The position numbers were made by a program, and so were the translations under genes. The notes beneath the pieces were generated by a model. That model saw nothing but the letters and a program-made list of their open reading frames with translations, was not told where the DNA came from and did not search any database. Source: Triparma columacea (lineage: Eukaryota; Sar; Bolidophyceae; Parmales; Triparmaceae). Taken from it: a stretch of DNA of 16,473 nt. Positions 1-8,383 of this stretch are shown here, piece by piece. The stretch lies in the NCBI GenBank assembly GCA_030267965.1, contig BRYA01000024.1:1-16473 (forward strand). The letters are read 5' to 3'. How positions within the stretch are numbered: the first letter of the stretch is position 1; the number at the start of each line of letters is the position of its first letter.

Positions 1-285
1 TCATATAGCACTTTTCTTCAAAAGTTCCACATTTGTCCCGGGGAGCCTCAAAAGTTCCACATTTGTCTTATTCTCACCAGCTGCCAGAAACAGCTGCAGA
101 AATACCAAATTTACCATGAAGGGTCTTCGAGGTGGCTTCATCCATGACGCGCAAAGGAACCTATCAAATGAACCTAGCTCAGTGATACTGTTGTCAGTTT
201 CCATCTGTGCCTCAGTTATCTTCGTTTCGTTATGTGTAGCATTTTATTTGCTGGTGAGTGAAGAGAACACGACGTGATAAAGATA
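1..285. other. Left-edge region with no supported gene
   Basis: Apart from the direct repeat, this region holds only a short minus-strand ORF (204 to 1) with no recognisable domain. The plus-strand frame that feeds the PDZ-domain gene has a TGA at 259-261, so that protein must start after this point. The region probably contains the promoter and 5' UTR of the PDZ gene. I see no convincing TATA box. Confidence 0.4.
18..67. repeat. 20-bp direct repeat, two copies 30 bp apart
   Basis: The 20-mer TCAAAAGTTCCACATTTGTC occurs at 18-37 and again, identically, at 48-67. It lies in a stretch with no recognisable gene. A 67-codon minus-strand ORF (204 to 1) covers both copies, so its C-terminal end repeats the residues TNVELL. 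The repeat could be the edge of a degraded mobile element or a simple duplication. No terminal inverted repeat or target-site duplication is visible because the left side is cut by the window edge. Confidence 0.6.
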
Positions 286-405
286 ATGTTGCTTTTTAGG
301 GTTCCATCTCGGTCTAACGGCCTATTTGTCCAACGACCAACCATGAAACTAACCATAAAATCATGTACTTTTGCAACGCGCAATCAGATTCGTTCTAATC
401 GCAAA

Positions 406-2022
406 ATGGTGAGGGAAAGAGAGGAAGTCGGTTTGGAGAGGGTGAAGAAAACTCCTGAAACATGGAGACGCCAGTCCTCAACGGACTCCGAAAGCGTCGA
501 CCTTACCAAGAGAGCCAAGATCTCCCCCCCGAGGCGCATAATTAAATGCGACATGACTGATGAGGGGTTGGGTAAGGCAGTTGAGAGAGGAGTAGGAGGG
601 GGAACCCCAAAAAGGAATGGGCAAGATGAGAACGTTCCCATAACTGCGATGTCGAGCTCTTCCGACGAGGCATGGTTGGAGATCGAGATAAGCAAAAAGA
701 CTGCAGTTTCTACCTTGAATGGTGTTCTGAAATCTTCCTCATCAGCCTCCTCCGAAGATTCAGGTGAGCAACGGCGAGCGAATAGTGCATGATCGTTGTC
801 ACATTGTTCGGGCGCAGCAGCACATTGGAGAAAAGTTCCGTTCGTCGCCTCGCGCCTCGCGCCTCATTCGATAGTCGATTCCTCACCCGTCCTCGGTTCG
901 ATTTTAAAATCCCCCCCCCGCAGTCAGGAGCAACTTAAGTAAACTTTCGAGGCACTCCGCGGTGTCGTCCATAACGTCAATCGGCAGCGGAAACAGCGGT
1001 CAGACAACAGGGGTTCTGAGGACCGATAACGGCTCAGTCGTTAGCAAGAGCAAGAGTTACTTTGAAGATGTCACGAGGATGCTGAGAGCGCAGCGCGAAG
1101 AGGTGAGCCAATCTTGAACGTTGCTGATAGCATTTCCTACCTCGGTAAAAACGTCATCGCACACTAACACATCTATTTATAATCTTCTTCGCAATCTTAG
1201 GGCCTCCAAATCCGAGGCGGTAACCGAGCCTCGCCCCACTTACCCCCCTCCCAAAACGTGACTGCCTCCTCAACTAGTTACCACATGGCCTCCGTAACAA
1301 GTACCGACGAGAAGCTGTTCAAGTCGACCCTCGACAACGTGGACTTCATAGTTGACGGTGCCACGAGATCATCCGGAGAGTTGGAGGACGATGTAAGGCA
1401 GGTGCTTCGAGAGAACGACAGGTTCGAATCCGTAGACTTCGACAGACTTCAAGAGGAACTTAGCACGGGGGAAAGGGGGAGGACGAGGGAGAGAAAACCG
1501 GGCGAGGGCGTTGAGCTGTGTGACGAAGCCTTGCCGAACCACACCGCAGTTGACGATCACCTTAGCCCTTACCTGGTTACCCCGGAGGACACGGAGTATA
1601 AATCCTCGGTCCACCCACTCTACAAAACAGTCGTGGCTCCCCCCGGTGCGCTCGGTTTGGTAATCGGTCGTGTGACTCGGCAGAAGATATTCGAGGGTTA
1701 CGACAGCGGTGACGACGTGTCTAGCGCTACGCCTTGGGATGATATCCCCGGCGTCTACGTTTTCAGCGTGCAGGTTAACTCACCTTTGAAGGGAGCTGGG
1801 ATTGGGGAGGGTGACAGGATCGTTGATATCAACGGTGTTAGCGTTGTTGGGTTAACGACTAGGGAGGTTACGAAGGTCTTGAGGAACACGAGCGATAGGG
1901 AGAGGATCGTGGGGTTTTTGGAACCTTGGAAGGGACAGGGGAGAGAACAGGAAGAGAAGAAGGAGGGGGAATACGAGGGGAACGTGAAGGAAGATGAGCT
2001 ATCGACTATTGGAAGCATGTGA
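406..2022 (+). CDS. PDZ-domain protein, three exons
   Basis: Three exons join cleanly: 406-763 (phase 1), 924-1102 (phase 0) and 1201-2022, giving about 452 residues. Donors are CAG|GTGAGC and GAG|GTGAGC; acceptors are CCCGCAG and CTTAG, the second preceded by CACTAACAC as a branch-like motif. The start is uncertain: in-frame ATGs lie at 286, 343 and 406. I use 406 because what follows is hydrophilic. Residues about 1-320 are Ser-, Glu- and Lys-rich and look disordered. Residues about 325-418 form a PDZ domain, with the carboxylate-binding loop GALGLVIG near residue 328, then SVQVNSPLKGAGIGEGDRIVDINGVSV and TTREVTKVLR. PDZ domains bind C-terminal peptides, so a scaffold role is likely; the partner is unknown. 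The C-terminus is charged and rich in Glu and Lys. The downstream neighbour ERCC1 is convergent. Confidence 0.82.
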
Positions 2023-2049
2023 AATGGAGGGGGAAGGAGAAGATGAAAG

Positions 2050-2142
2050 AAGGGTTTGTGTTTGGTTACGCGTTTTTGGTTACGCGTTCGGAAAAAGTTA
2101 GAAAGAAGGGTTAGTGTTTGGTTACGCGTCGGAAAAGTTAAA
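2050..2142. repeat. Imperfect repeat with three copies of TTTGGTTACGCGT
   Basis: The 13-mer TTTGGTTACGCGT occurs at 2061-2073, 2075-2087 and 2117-2129. A longer unit of about 40 bp, beginning AGAAGGGTT and ending in a GGAAAA-AGTTA motif, is duplicated around it. The repeat lies in the 3' region between the convergent PDZ and ERCC1 genes. Each copy contains an ACGCGT hexamer (MluI-type palindrome). It may simply be a slippage product in the 3' UTR. Confidence 0.7.
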
Positions 2143-2276
2143 AGGGAGCTAATAACTCCACCGTTGAGATATGACAATAATATGAACAATAACATTCCTT
2201 TCTCAAAAAAACCATTGACTCCATTGCAGCTTGTTCGAAAATATACATGCTGTCTTTCTTTCGTGGTTCCTTAGTC

Positions 2277-3547
2277 CTACCACCCCCCCTTAATAACTTC
2301 CATCCACCTTGTAAGTTTCCTCGTCCCCAGCCCGTCAACCAAGCTCCCTTCCTCCTCATCCATTTCAAAGACTTCCTTAACCGTCCTACCTCTTCCCATG
2401 ACTCTAGCATCTCTTTTATTAACGCTATGAACCTGATTAAAGTGTAAATGTGACGTTGGGGGGGGGGGGGCGATTGAAGAGAACGCGAATTTATTAGGGC
2501 GTGCTTACTCATATGTTTCTCATTCTCCGTGCACCCCCCCCCCCCCCTTTTCCCTCCTTTTTTCTTCCCCCCCTCCGTCCTCTGCTTCAAAACGTCCTCC
2601 GGGTTCTTCCCTTCGTATACTTTCATAGCTTCTATAAACCTCGCACCCTCCTCACGTGAACCTACCTCGACTATGCATGCGTTCATACGGTGACAGAGGA
2701 TGTAGAGATCCGTAGAATCGCTCCTGCTGCCCGTATGCGATCCCGCCGAGTTTGAGGAGTTGTCGTAATTCCCCGTCGTCTTCGTCCTGGTTTGTGAGGT
2801 AAGATTGTCCTCGTCATCCTCCTCTGAGGGTGCTATAACAGAGGCCGGGGTTGCGCTGCTGGTGGTGGGGAGATACACTAGTATGCGATGGTCGTACATT
2901 CCCTTGACGTCCTCTAAACGACCGGCTATGTAACTGGGGTTGAGACGGTGGAAGTTACCCTCGAGGTACCAAGCGCAGCGGGTTGGAGATATTAGGATGT
3001 CAGGGATAAGGTTGGGGAGGGGAAGGAGGGGGACGGTTGTTATGTGGGGGAGGAGGGGGGACTTGGTTATTCTGGGGTTGAAGTGGATAACGTGAGGGGG
3101 GAGGTTGGAGGGGTTGAACTGGTTGGAGGTTGTGGTGGGGGGGAGGGAGTGGGTGGTGGAGAAGGCTTGGTGGAACGGGACCTCCAAGGGGTTTAGGGGG
3201 GGGGCGTAGGTTGGGGTTGGCAGGGGGGTACTTGGGGGCCTAGCGGCGGCAACGGTGGTGGTGGTGGTGGTGGGTGGTGGTGGTTGAGGACGTGAAGGCT
3301 TTGCGTAAGGATTTGTTGTGTTTGTTGTTTTGGAGTATGGGTTACTTGGTATATTTGTCGTCGTTGATGGTGTTGTTGAGGAGTTTGTTGAGGAGTTTGT
3401 TGAGGACGACGATTTCGTCAACGATGATGACTGGGGGGCCTTTGTTGCATCCTTTGTTGCATCCTTTGTTGATGGCTTTAGTTGATGAGTTAGTTGATTT
3501 GTTTCTCTCTTCTTTCTAGCATCTTTTAAACTTGGTGCTTTAAACAT
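2277..3547 (-). CDS. ERCC1: ERCC1/Rad10-family DNA repair protein, two exons
   Basis: This is the non-catalytic partner of XPF in the structure-specific nuclease that incises DNA 5' of lesions. Exon 1 runs from 3547 to about 2509. Residues 1-150 are low-complexity Ser/Thr/Pro. Residues about 152-320 are the ERCC1 central domain: HVIHFNPRITKSPLLPHI, then FHRLNPSYIAGRLEDVKGMY, DLYILCHRMNACIVEV and ARFIEAMKVYE. An acidic/Ser-rich insertion of about 50 residues (about 227-279) splits this domain. Exon 2 (2432-2277) encodes the helix-hairpin-helix end: VHSVNKRDARVMGRGRTVKE and LVDGLGTRKLTRWMEVIKGGW, then stop, aligning with the C-terminal (HhH)2 domain of ERCC1. The acceptor AATCAG at 2435-2433 is clear. 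The GTAAGC donor at 2508 leaves the wrong phase, so the exact junction is unresolved. Two homopolymer runs (14 C, 12 G on the plus strand) lie near it. Confidence 0.9.
3274..3476. repeat. Short tandem repeats coding low-complexity ERCC1 N-terminus
   Basis: Within the 5' coding part of ERCC1 there are tandem 12-bp units: CCTTTGTTGCAT at 3439-3450 and 3451-3462, with a variant at 3463-3474, and a TTGTTGAGGAGT-type unit near 3375-3410. On the minus strand they encode TKDATKDATKA and STNSSTNSST. All unit lengths are multiples of three, so the frame is kept. They explain the Ser/Thr-rich disordered N-terminal region. Confidence 0.7.
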
Positions 3548-4013
3548 ATAGAAGAGAAGGATAGAAGAGAAGGATAGAAGTAGGGAGATAGAAGTAGTGA
3601 GACGAAGATAGGAGAAGATAGCTTTGATTTGCGGAGGGAGGTTGTAGGGGAGACTGCTTTATTTTCTGCTGTGAAACGCTTATCGAGATTAAAATGTAGT
3701 AAAATGTAGTTACGTGGATTCAATGAGATTGGATATGGCTTGGATATGGCGTAGAGATTGTAATTAGGTGTAATAGGTAAGGAGAGGGTTAGAAAACTTT
3801 GCAGAAACCAACCCGAAGAAAGTGCTTCTCCGGATCTTCTTCTTCTTCGGATTCTCGGTCAACCCGTGTGTGTGAATATAAAAAGTTAAAAATGCGTTTA
3901 TTTACTTTGTCCTTTTTCGACAATTAATCCGAAACTTATCCCAACCAAGCCCAAGAGCCGATTCTCTGTATATTCCAATAGTTTCTGAACCCCTCTTAAA
4001 GTATACCACCAAA
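3548..4013. other. Intergenic region upstream of ERCC1, with several tandem duplications
   Basis: No gene is supported here. As both flanking genes are on the minus strand, it holds the 5' region of ERCC1 and the 3' region of the DUF4198 gene. It contains perfect short tandem duplications: TAGAAGAGAAGGA at 3549-3561 and 3562-3574, AAAATGTAGT at 3691-3700 and 3701-3710, and TTGGATATGGC at 3729-3739 and 3740-3750. A 65-codon ORF at 3723-3526 (minus) runs through it without family features. Confidence 0.5.
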
Positions 4014-4936
4014 TCAGTCTCTCTTGACGACAGTGTAAGTGGTGGCCCAGTGATCAACGTACTCATAGTCCGTTCCTTCAAAATTTCCAGGATTCATTTC
4101 CTTGTACTGAACCGCAGCAAAGACAGATCCCGACATTGGGACCTTGAGGATACAAACAGACTCGCACTCTACCGTTGATATAGTCTCTCCGATAGCGTCA
4201 AAGGTGGTCACGTTGACAGCGAGGTCATGGAGCTCCCCGTCGAACCTGACAACGGCCAGGATGCAGGCCTTCCCGTCAACGCTGTCTTCACCAGAGGGAC
4301 ATTCGTCGGCTGATACACCATTTCCCATCCTCTTGACGCCGACGGAGACGAGGTCGGACTCCTTAGACATGTAGGGATCCCTTAAAGTGACCTCGAACTT
4401 ATTCTTGAGCATGTCCTGGACGGGGAACCAGTCGTTGGGGGTCGTGATTTGAGGGGCGGAGGTATAATACTGATGCGAATAGCGAATAGCGAAAAGGTTT
4501 AGATTTAAGGATGAGAAATACTGCCACGATTATGGTTGTCAGAGTCGCCGAATCGCTCATTGTCAACTCTCACCTGAAGAAGCGAAGTAGGTCCCGCCTC
4601 TGTGAATATTCCGTAGGGGCAAAAAGACTCCAAAGCATAGGGTCGGGAAAGAGCACTTGGAATATCAGCATAGAATTCCCCGTTAACAGCGCCTACACCC
4701 TTCTCAGAGAAAGGTATCTCAATAGCCACGGACCCTTCCTTGGCCGACTGCGCACTGATGGTGAGCTTGTCCTGAAGTGATTGCAGGAAGTATTTGGCAC
4801 CCGCCGTGCCTGCCTTCTCACTGAACATCAAAGACGTACTTTGAAGGTCATCCGACACGGATTGCCAAATATAGTGTCCGCTCACCGACGAACACATGGC
4901 TAGAAAGAAAAAAATACCTCCAAGGGGAGAGTTCAT
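4014..4936 (-). CDS. Secreted DUF4198/NikM-like protein, two exons
   Basis: Exons are 4936-4574 and 4469-4014 (phase 0, intron 104 nt, donor CAG|GTGAGA, acceptor CATCAG), giving 272 residues. Residues 1-20 are a signal peptide (hydrophobic GGIFFFLAMCSSVSG), and the mature protein is predicted to start at HYIWQ. This matches bacterial DUF4198 proteins, which carry His-x-x-aromatic just after the signal peptide. Family-like segments follow: SRPYALESFCPYGIFTEAG, then across the splice SLLQYYTSAPQITTPNDW, a beta-rich region with AVVRFDGELHDLAVNV, and the end FEGTDYEYVDHWATTYTV. The family is linked in bacteria to metal uptake or periplasmic metal binding. Here the function is unknown; the location is the secretory pathway or cell surface. 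There is no membrane anchor at the C-terminus. The start codon lies 78 bp from the likely start of the divergent TPR gene. Confidence 0.82.
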
Positions 4937-5014
4937 TCTCTTTAAATATCTGTCTATCTGCTCATGCCGACATTAATTCCGAAATTAATTCCATCTCCAG
5001 CAGCAGCTTTTTTG
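4937..5014. promoter_or_regulatory. Very short divergent promoter between DUF4198 and TPR genes
   Basis: Only 78 bp separate the start codon of the DUF4198 gene (minus) from the preferred start of the TPR gene at 5015 (27 bp if the upstream ATG at 4964 is used). The segment includes TTTAAATAT at about 4940-4948, which could act as a TATA-like element, and the direct repeat ATTAATTCC twice near 4972-4991. Both transcripts must have overlapping or extremely short 5' UTRs. The promoter role is inferred from position. Confidence 0.5.
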
Positions 5015-6400
5015 ATGATTAAAACGAGCATTTCCCTCCTTTTTATCCTCACAACTGCATCATCTTATACTCCATTTACAAGAATTTCACGACGAAATGC
5101 TATAATATCCACAACTTCAATAATTTCAACCTCCCTCATCGGTGTTGCCAATGCTCAAGCTCAAGATACACCCCTTTCTACCCCCTATCCCACGCCTACG
5201 ACCACACCTACGACCACACCTACGACCATCTCTACGACCATCTCTACGACCGCTTCTACGACCACACCTACAACTATCGATTCACAACTTACTACATCCA
5301 TAATACCAACATCTCCCCCCCCCAATCCCTCATCTCCTCCCTCACCTCCACCTTCTCCCCTCATCACTTGCAGTAGTACTCCTGTACTCAAGCCCCCCCA
5401 GGATGTGGTAACCCTCTACAACCGCGGTCTAGCCTTCCAGACGACACCCGGTCAGGTTCCTGCTTCTTTACCCATTTTAAGGAGAGTCACGAGTATAGAA
5501 CCATGCTTCCCTTATGGGTGGGGTAGGTGAGCATTCAAAAAACAAGACGGACAAGGGTTCACCCAACTTCCAAGATTATTTACGCCCTGCTTCTAACTGT
5601 CGTCTCCCTCTAAAATTCCCCCGCTTACCTTCCTAACTCTAAGTCTTGGTGATACCCAAGTAGCCTTAGGCATGGTATCCGACGCCATCACAAGTTACAC
5701 AAACGCCATAACCCTCCTAAACCTCGGTTCAACAATGTCCATGTCCGGTTCAACAATCTCTCGTGAAGAGATCGACATCTCATCTCTCCTTTCAGGTCGT
5801 GATTCCAAGTTATCTGACCTCTACTTAAACCGTGGTGTCTGTTACATGAACGCGAAAGTTGGGATTAAGGATTTAAACCTAGCTATCCGTGACTTAAACG
5901 CAGCGGCTGAATATAAGGGTAGACCCTCCGCCGTTGTACTTGTTAACAGAGGTATTTGTAGGGATTACCTCGGTGATTACCTAAATGCAGCATCAGATTT
6001 CGGTGTAGCTGAGAGACTCGGTGGTGGTATGGCTGGTGGAGGTACAGCTGGGGGTGGGGGAGGTAAGGCTGAACCGTGGTACCTGAGGTATGTGCATTGT
6101 TTGGTTGAAACGGGGGAGGAAAAGGACGCGAAGAGAATATGGAGGGAACTTTATGAAAGGTTCCCAGAGGTTGAGGAGGTTAGGGCTTTCGGGGTTGTGC
6201 TATTTGGGGATAATAAGAATGGGGGGGAGGGGAAGGGGGAAGGGTACTTGGGGGATTTTAGGAAGGGGCCGGAAGGGATTGGTAAGGTTGTGAAGAAGGT
6301 CAAAGGGAAAGGGGGGTGGGGGAAAGTAAGTAGGGGGAGGATGGAGGAGTTCCTTAAGGGGCAAGACGATGGAGACGAGGGGAGCGTGAAAGCGGAATAG
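5015..6400 (+). CDS. Thylakoid-lumen-targeted TPR protein, two exons
   Basis: Exons are 5015-5526 (phase 2, donor AG|GTGAGC) and 5644-6400 (acceptor CTAAG), giving 422 residues; an upstream in-frame ATG at 4964 would add 17. The 5015 start gives a textbook signal peptide, MIKTSISLLFILTTASS, followed by YTPF, an aromatic residue at the cleavage site as in ochrophyte plastid proteins. Next comes a twin-arginine signal, SRRNAIISTTSIISTSLIGVANAQA, pointing to Tat import into the thylakoid lumen. A Thr/Pro-rich linker follows, then TPR-like helices: VTLYNRGLAFQ, YGWGSLGDTQVALGMVSDAI (built across the splice), SDLYLNRGVCYMNA, VVLVNRGICRDYLGDYLNAA and WYLRYVHCLVETGEEKDAK. The C-terminus is Gly/Lys-rich. 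TPR arrays bind proteins, so an assembly or repair role in photosynthetic complexes is possible but not shown. Confidence 0.85.
5195..5266 (+). repeat. 12-bp minisatellite in TPR gene (Thr/Pro linker)
   Basis: Six tandem 12-bp units of the form CCTACGACCACA, with variants ending in CATC or CGCT, occupy 5195-5266. They encode TTTP and TTIS tetrapeptides just after the thylakoid signal. The unit length keeps the frame, so copy number may vary between strains while changing only linker length. Confidence 0.85.
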
Positions 6401-6507
6401 CGAGAAAACACAACACATAACAAGAACCTTGCGAACAAACTGTTTTCTGAAAAATACTTCAAAAATCGTTGGCGATCAACAATAATTCTCATTTCCTCCT
6501 GTCTTCC

Positions 6508-8120
6508 TCACATGAACTCGCACAACCTCACCCTCGGGGTCATCCCAAACTTCCTCTTGACATCCCTCGTGAAGCTAATGTATAGTCTATCCATCTCTTC
6601 ATGTGCTTTGCTCCCCCTCTTCTCCCACTTAGCCTTATCCTTGCTCACCGGGTGCGGGAGGTGCGTCAAATACGCGCCGTCCAGCACCCTGAAGTCGTAG
6701 TTCATGTGCCGGAGCTGGAACACGTTGCTTATCTTGTTCTTGCCGTACCCGGAGAACCTCTCGTCGTACATGGGCGTGGAGGAGGGACACCAGGGTATGA
6801 CCAAATAAGGCTCGTACCTAAGACGATGAGGGCGAAGGTTAGTTATAAGGCATATTGGACGAAGCTGCAAGAAGGTAACGACGAGTCAACACCATCACCT
6901 TGCTCCCTCCACCCCCTCCTCCTTCTCACCTGTTGGACTCAAAACACCGAATCTTACTACTCCCTTCCCCCTCCCCCCCCAAGAACGCCTCCACGTCTGT
7001 CGTGCTGTGTCCCGTCGGGTTGTCCGTTACCTGGAAAACCCTGACCTCCCCGGACTTGTACATTCCCCTTAGCTCGTCCATATCCCCAGGTATGTACCCT
7101 CCGGACTCAAATCGAGACAGGCACTCAACGCCGGTCGAGCAAGGGTCTCCAACGCGCTCGAACGCCGGGACGACGAGGGCAGTGTGATCGTAGTAATCGT
7201 CCCAACCGCTTTCCTTACCCTTCCTCAACTCCTCCAATATGACGCCCTCCATGCCTTTGCTGGGAACAAAGTCCACGTCCACCATCAAGTAGTGGGTCGT
7301 CTTTACTTCCCTCAGCCCCAAGTTCCTGAGCTTGTTTACCGGGTAAGCCCCCTCCCCCCCCCCAGCTTGCGGGAACCTCACAACCCTGGTTCCGGGCCCG
7401 CATTTCTCGCCCACCTTCTTGGCCATATTTCCCTCGTCCAACCACAGCCCGTCCTTCCCTTCTGGGTCGTAAACGACGGCCACCATCGGCCCTTCCCAAC
7501 GCCCGCAAAGTATGGGGAGCATCCAGAAGCGGCCCATGTCCAAATGAGTAACCATGGTAACGGTGGGGGGGAGAGACGAAGAGCACCCGGAAGTTTTGGA
7601 CAGAGGCATGTTGTCGAGCGTGACCAGTGTACCCTCCTCAACTCCACCTACAGCAGGAAACAAACGACGAGCGAAGGAGGTAAGGGGGGTGAAGCGACGA
7701 CAGAAAGGACAACCAGACAACCCGCCAACAAACGCCCTCACCTCCTCCTCCCCCGCCCAACGTTACACCTTTCCTCTTCTTCTTACTAGTCAAACTATTC
7801 CCCCCCCCCCGTCCTCCAGTAGCGTAACCCTCTATGATCCCCCTTATCTCATAATTATAATACCCGTCGCTAGCTCCCCCATCACCCACTTCACCCCCCG
7901 CACCCCCTCCCGAACTAAAAACCACATACACTAAAGCGAAGAACATCACTAAACACACAGCCCTAACCGCACCTATACCGTCATTCGCGAAACCTAGGTC
8001 CAACAACCACCTCCTTCCTAACCTCCTCACCCTCTGCGGGAGGTTAGAAGAGTGGACAGTTGAAAATGAGGAGCCACGACGACGTGGGGAGGAGTACGAC
8101 GGCAAAGTACGGGAACGCAT
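6508..8120 (-). CDS. LARGE/B4GAT1-type GT49 glycosyltransferase, three exons
   Basis: Exons are 8120-7742, 7647-6930 and 6817-6508; phases match and give 468 residues. Donors are GAG|GTGAGG and CAG|GTGAGA, acceptors are TGTAG and CTTAG, and intron 2 has a TAACTAAC branch-like motif. A basic N-terminal tail is followed by one membrane segment at about 52-68 (RAVCLVMFFALVYVVF), then a Gly-rich stem: a type II Golgi topology. The catalytic domain begins TLVTLDNMPLS and includes TMVTHLDMGRFWML, GRWEGPMVAVVYDPEG, YPVNKLRNLGLREVKTTHY and the metal-binding DVD (DxD) near residue 250. After the second splice come RYEPYLVIPWCPSSTPMYDE, RFSGYGKNKISNVFQL and HLPHPVSKDKAKW, matching the FEPYVV, YDERF and HMPH regions of LARGE/B4GAT1. 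In animals these enzymes add glucuronic acid in matriglycan synthesis; the algal acceptor and donor are unknown. Confidence 0.88.
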
Positions 8121-8383
8121 TATTGAGGAAACTAAAAGGGAGGGATGATTACGGAGATTCGCGTGTAATTTAAGGGCAAAAGTTTGGATAAGTCAGCAGG
8201 GGAGGGAAGGGATGTTGAGGACCTCTTGTTCCTGTAACGATACGAATACCTAATATGACGGAGAGGATTTGGACAACCCGAGGAGAGGCGGCGAAAATGA
8301 AAATGGGATATTTACTCGCGAGTGAAATCCCAAAAACTGAATTCGATCGAGAACAAAAAATCCAAAATCGCCCTTGAAGAAAA
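8121..8383. promoter_or_regulatory. Divergent promoter region between GT49 and methyltransferase genes
   Basis: These 263 bp lie between two start codons facing outward. No motif is strong enough to name. The GATATTTAAAG stretch just after the ATG at 8384 belongs to the methyltransferase coding region, not to a TATA box. Promoter function is inferred from gene orientation alone. Confidence 0.4.

Noticed and set aside
1755..2195. 146-codon minus-strand ORF
   Set aside because: It is antisense to the PDZ-coding exon; the plus strand carries the conserved domain.
2459..2548. G12 and C14 runs read as a quadruplex or i-motif regulatory element
   Set aside because: Pure homopolymer runs are frequent across this window and one lies in an intron; there is no sign of a specific regulatory role.
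3274..3519. 81-codon plus-strand ORF rich in Leu
   Set aside because: It is the antisense shadow of the low-complexity ERCC1 N-terminus; the Leu runs come from Ser/Thr repeats on the other strand.
3526..3723. 65-codon minus-strand ORF upstream of ERCC1 as a small gene or ERCC1 first exon
   Set aside because: It has no family features, is full of short tandem repeats, and ERCC1 already has a plausible ATG at 3547.
6151..6492. Pro/Ser-rich minus-strand ORF
   Set aside because: It is antisense to the Gly/Lys-rich end of the TPR gene and reflects G-rich composition only.
7184..7789. 201-codon plus-strand ORF
   Set aside because: It overlaps the GT49 catalytic exon in antisense and shows no domain; the minus-strand reading has clear LARGE motifs.
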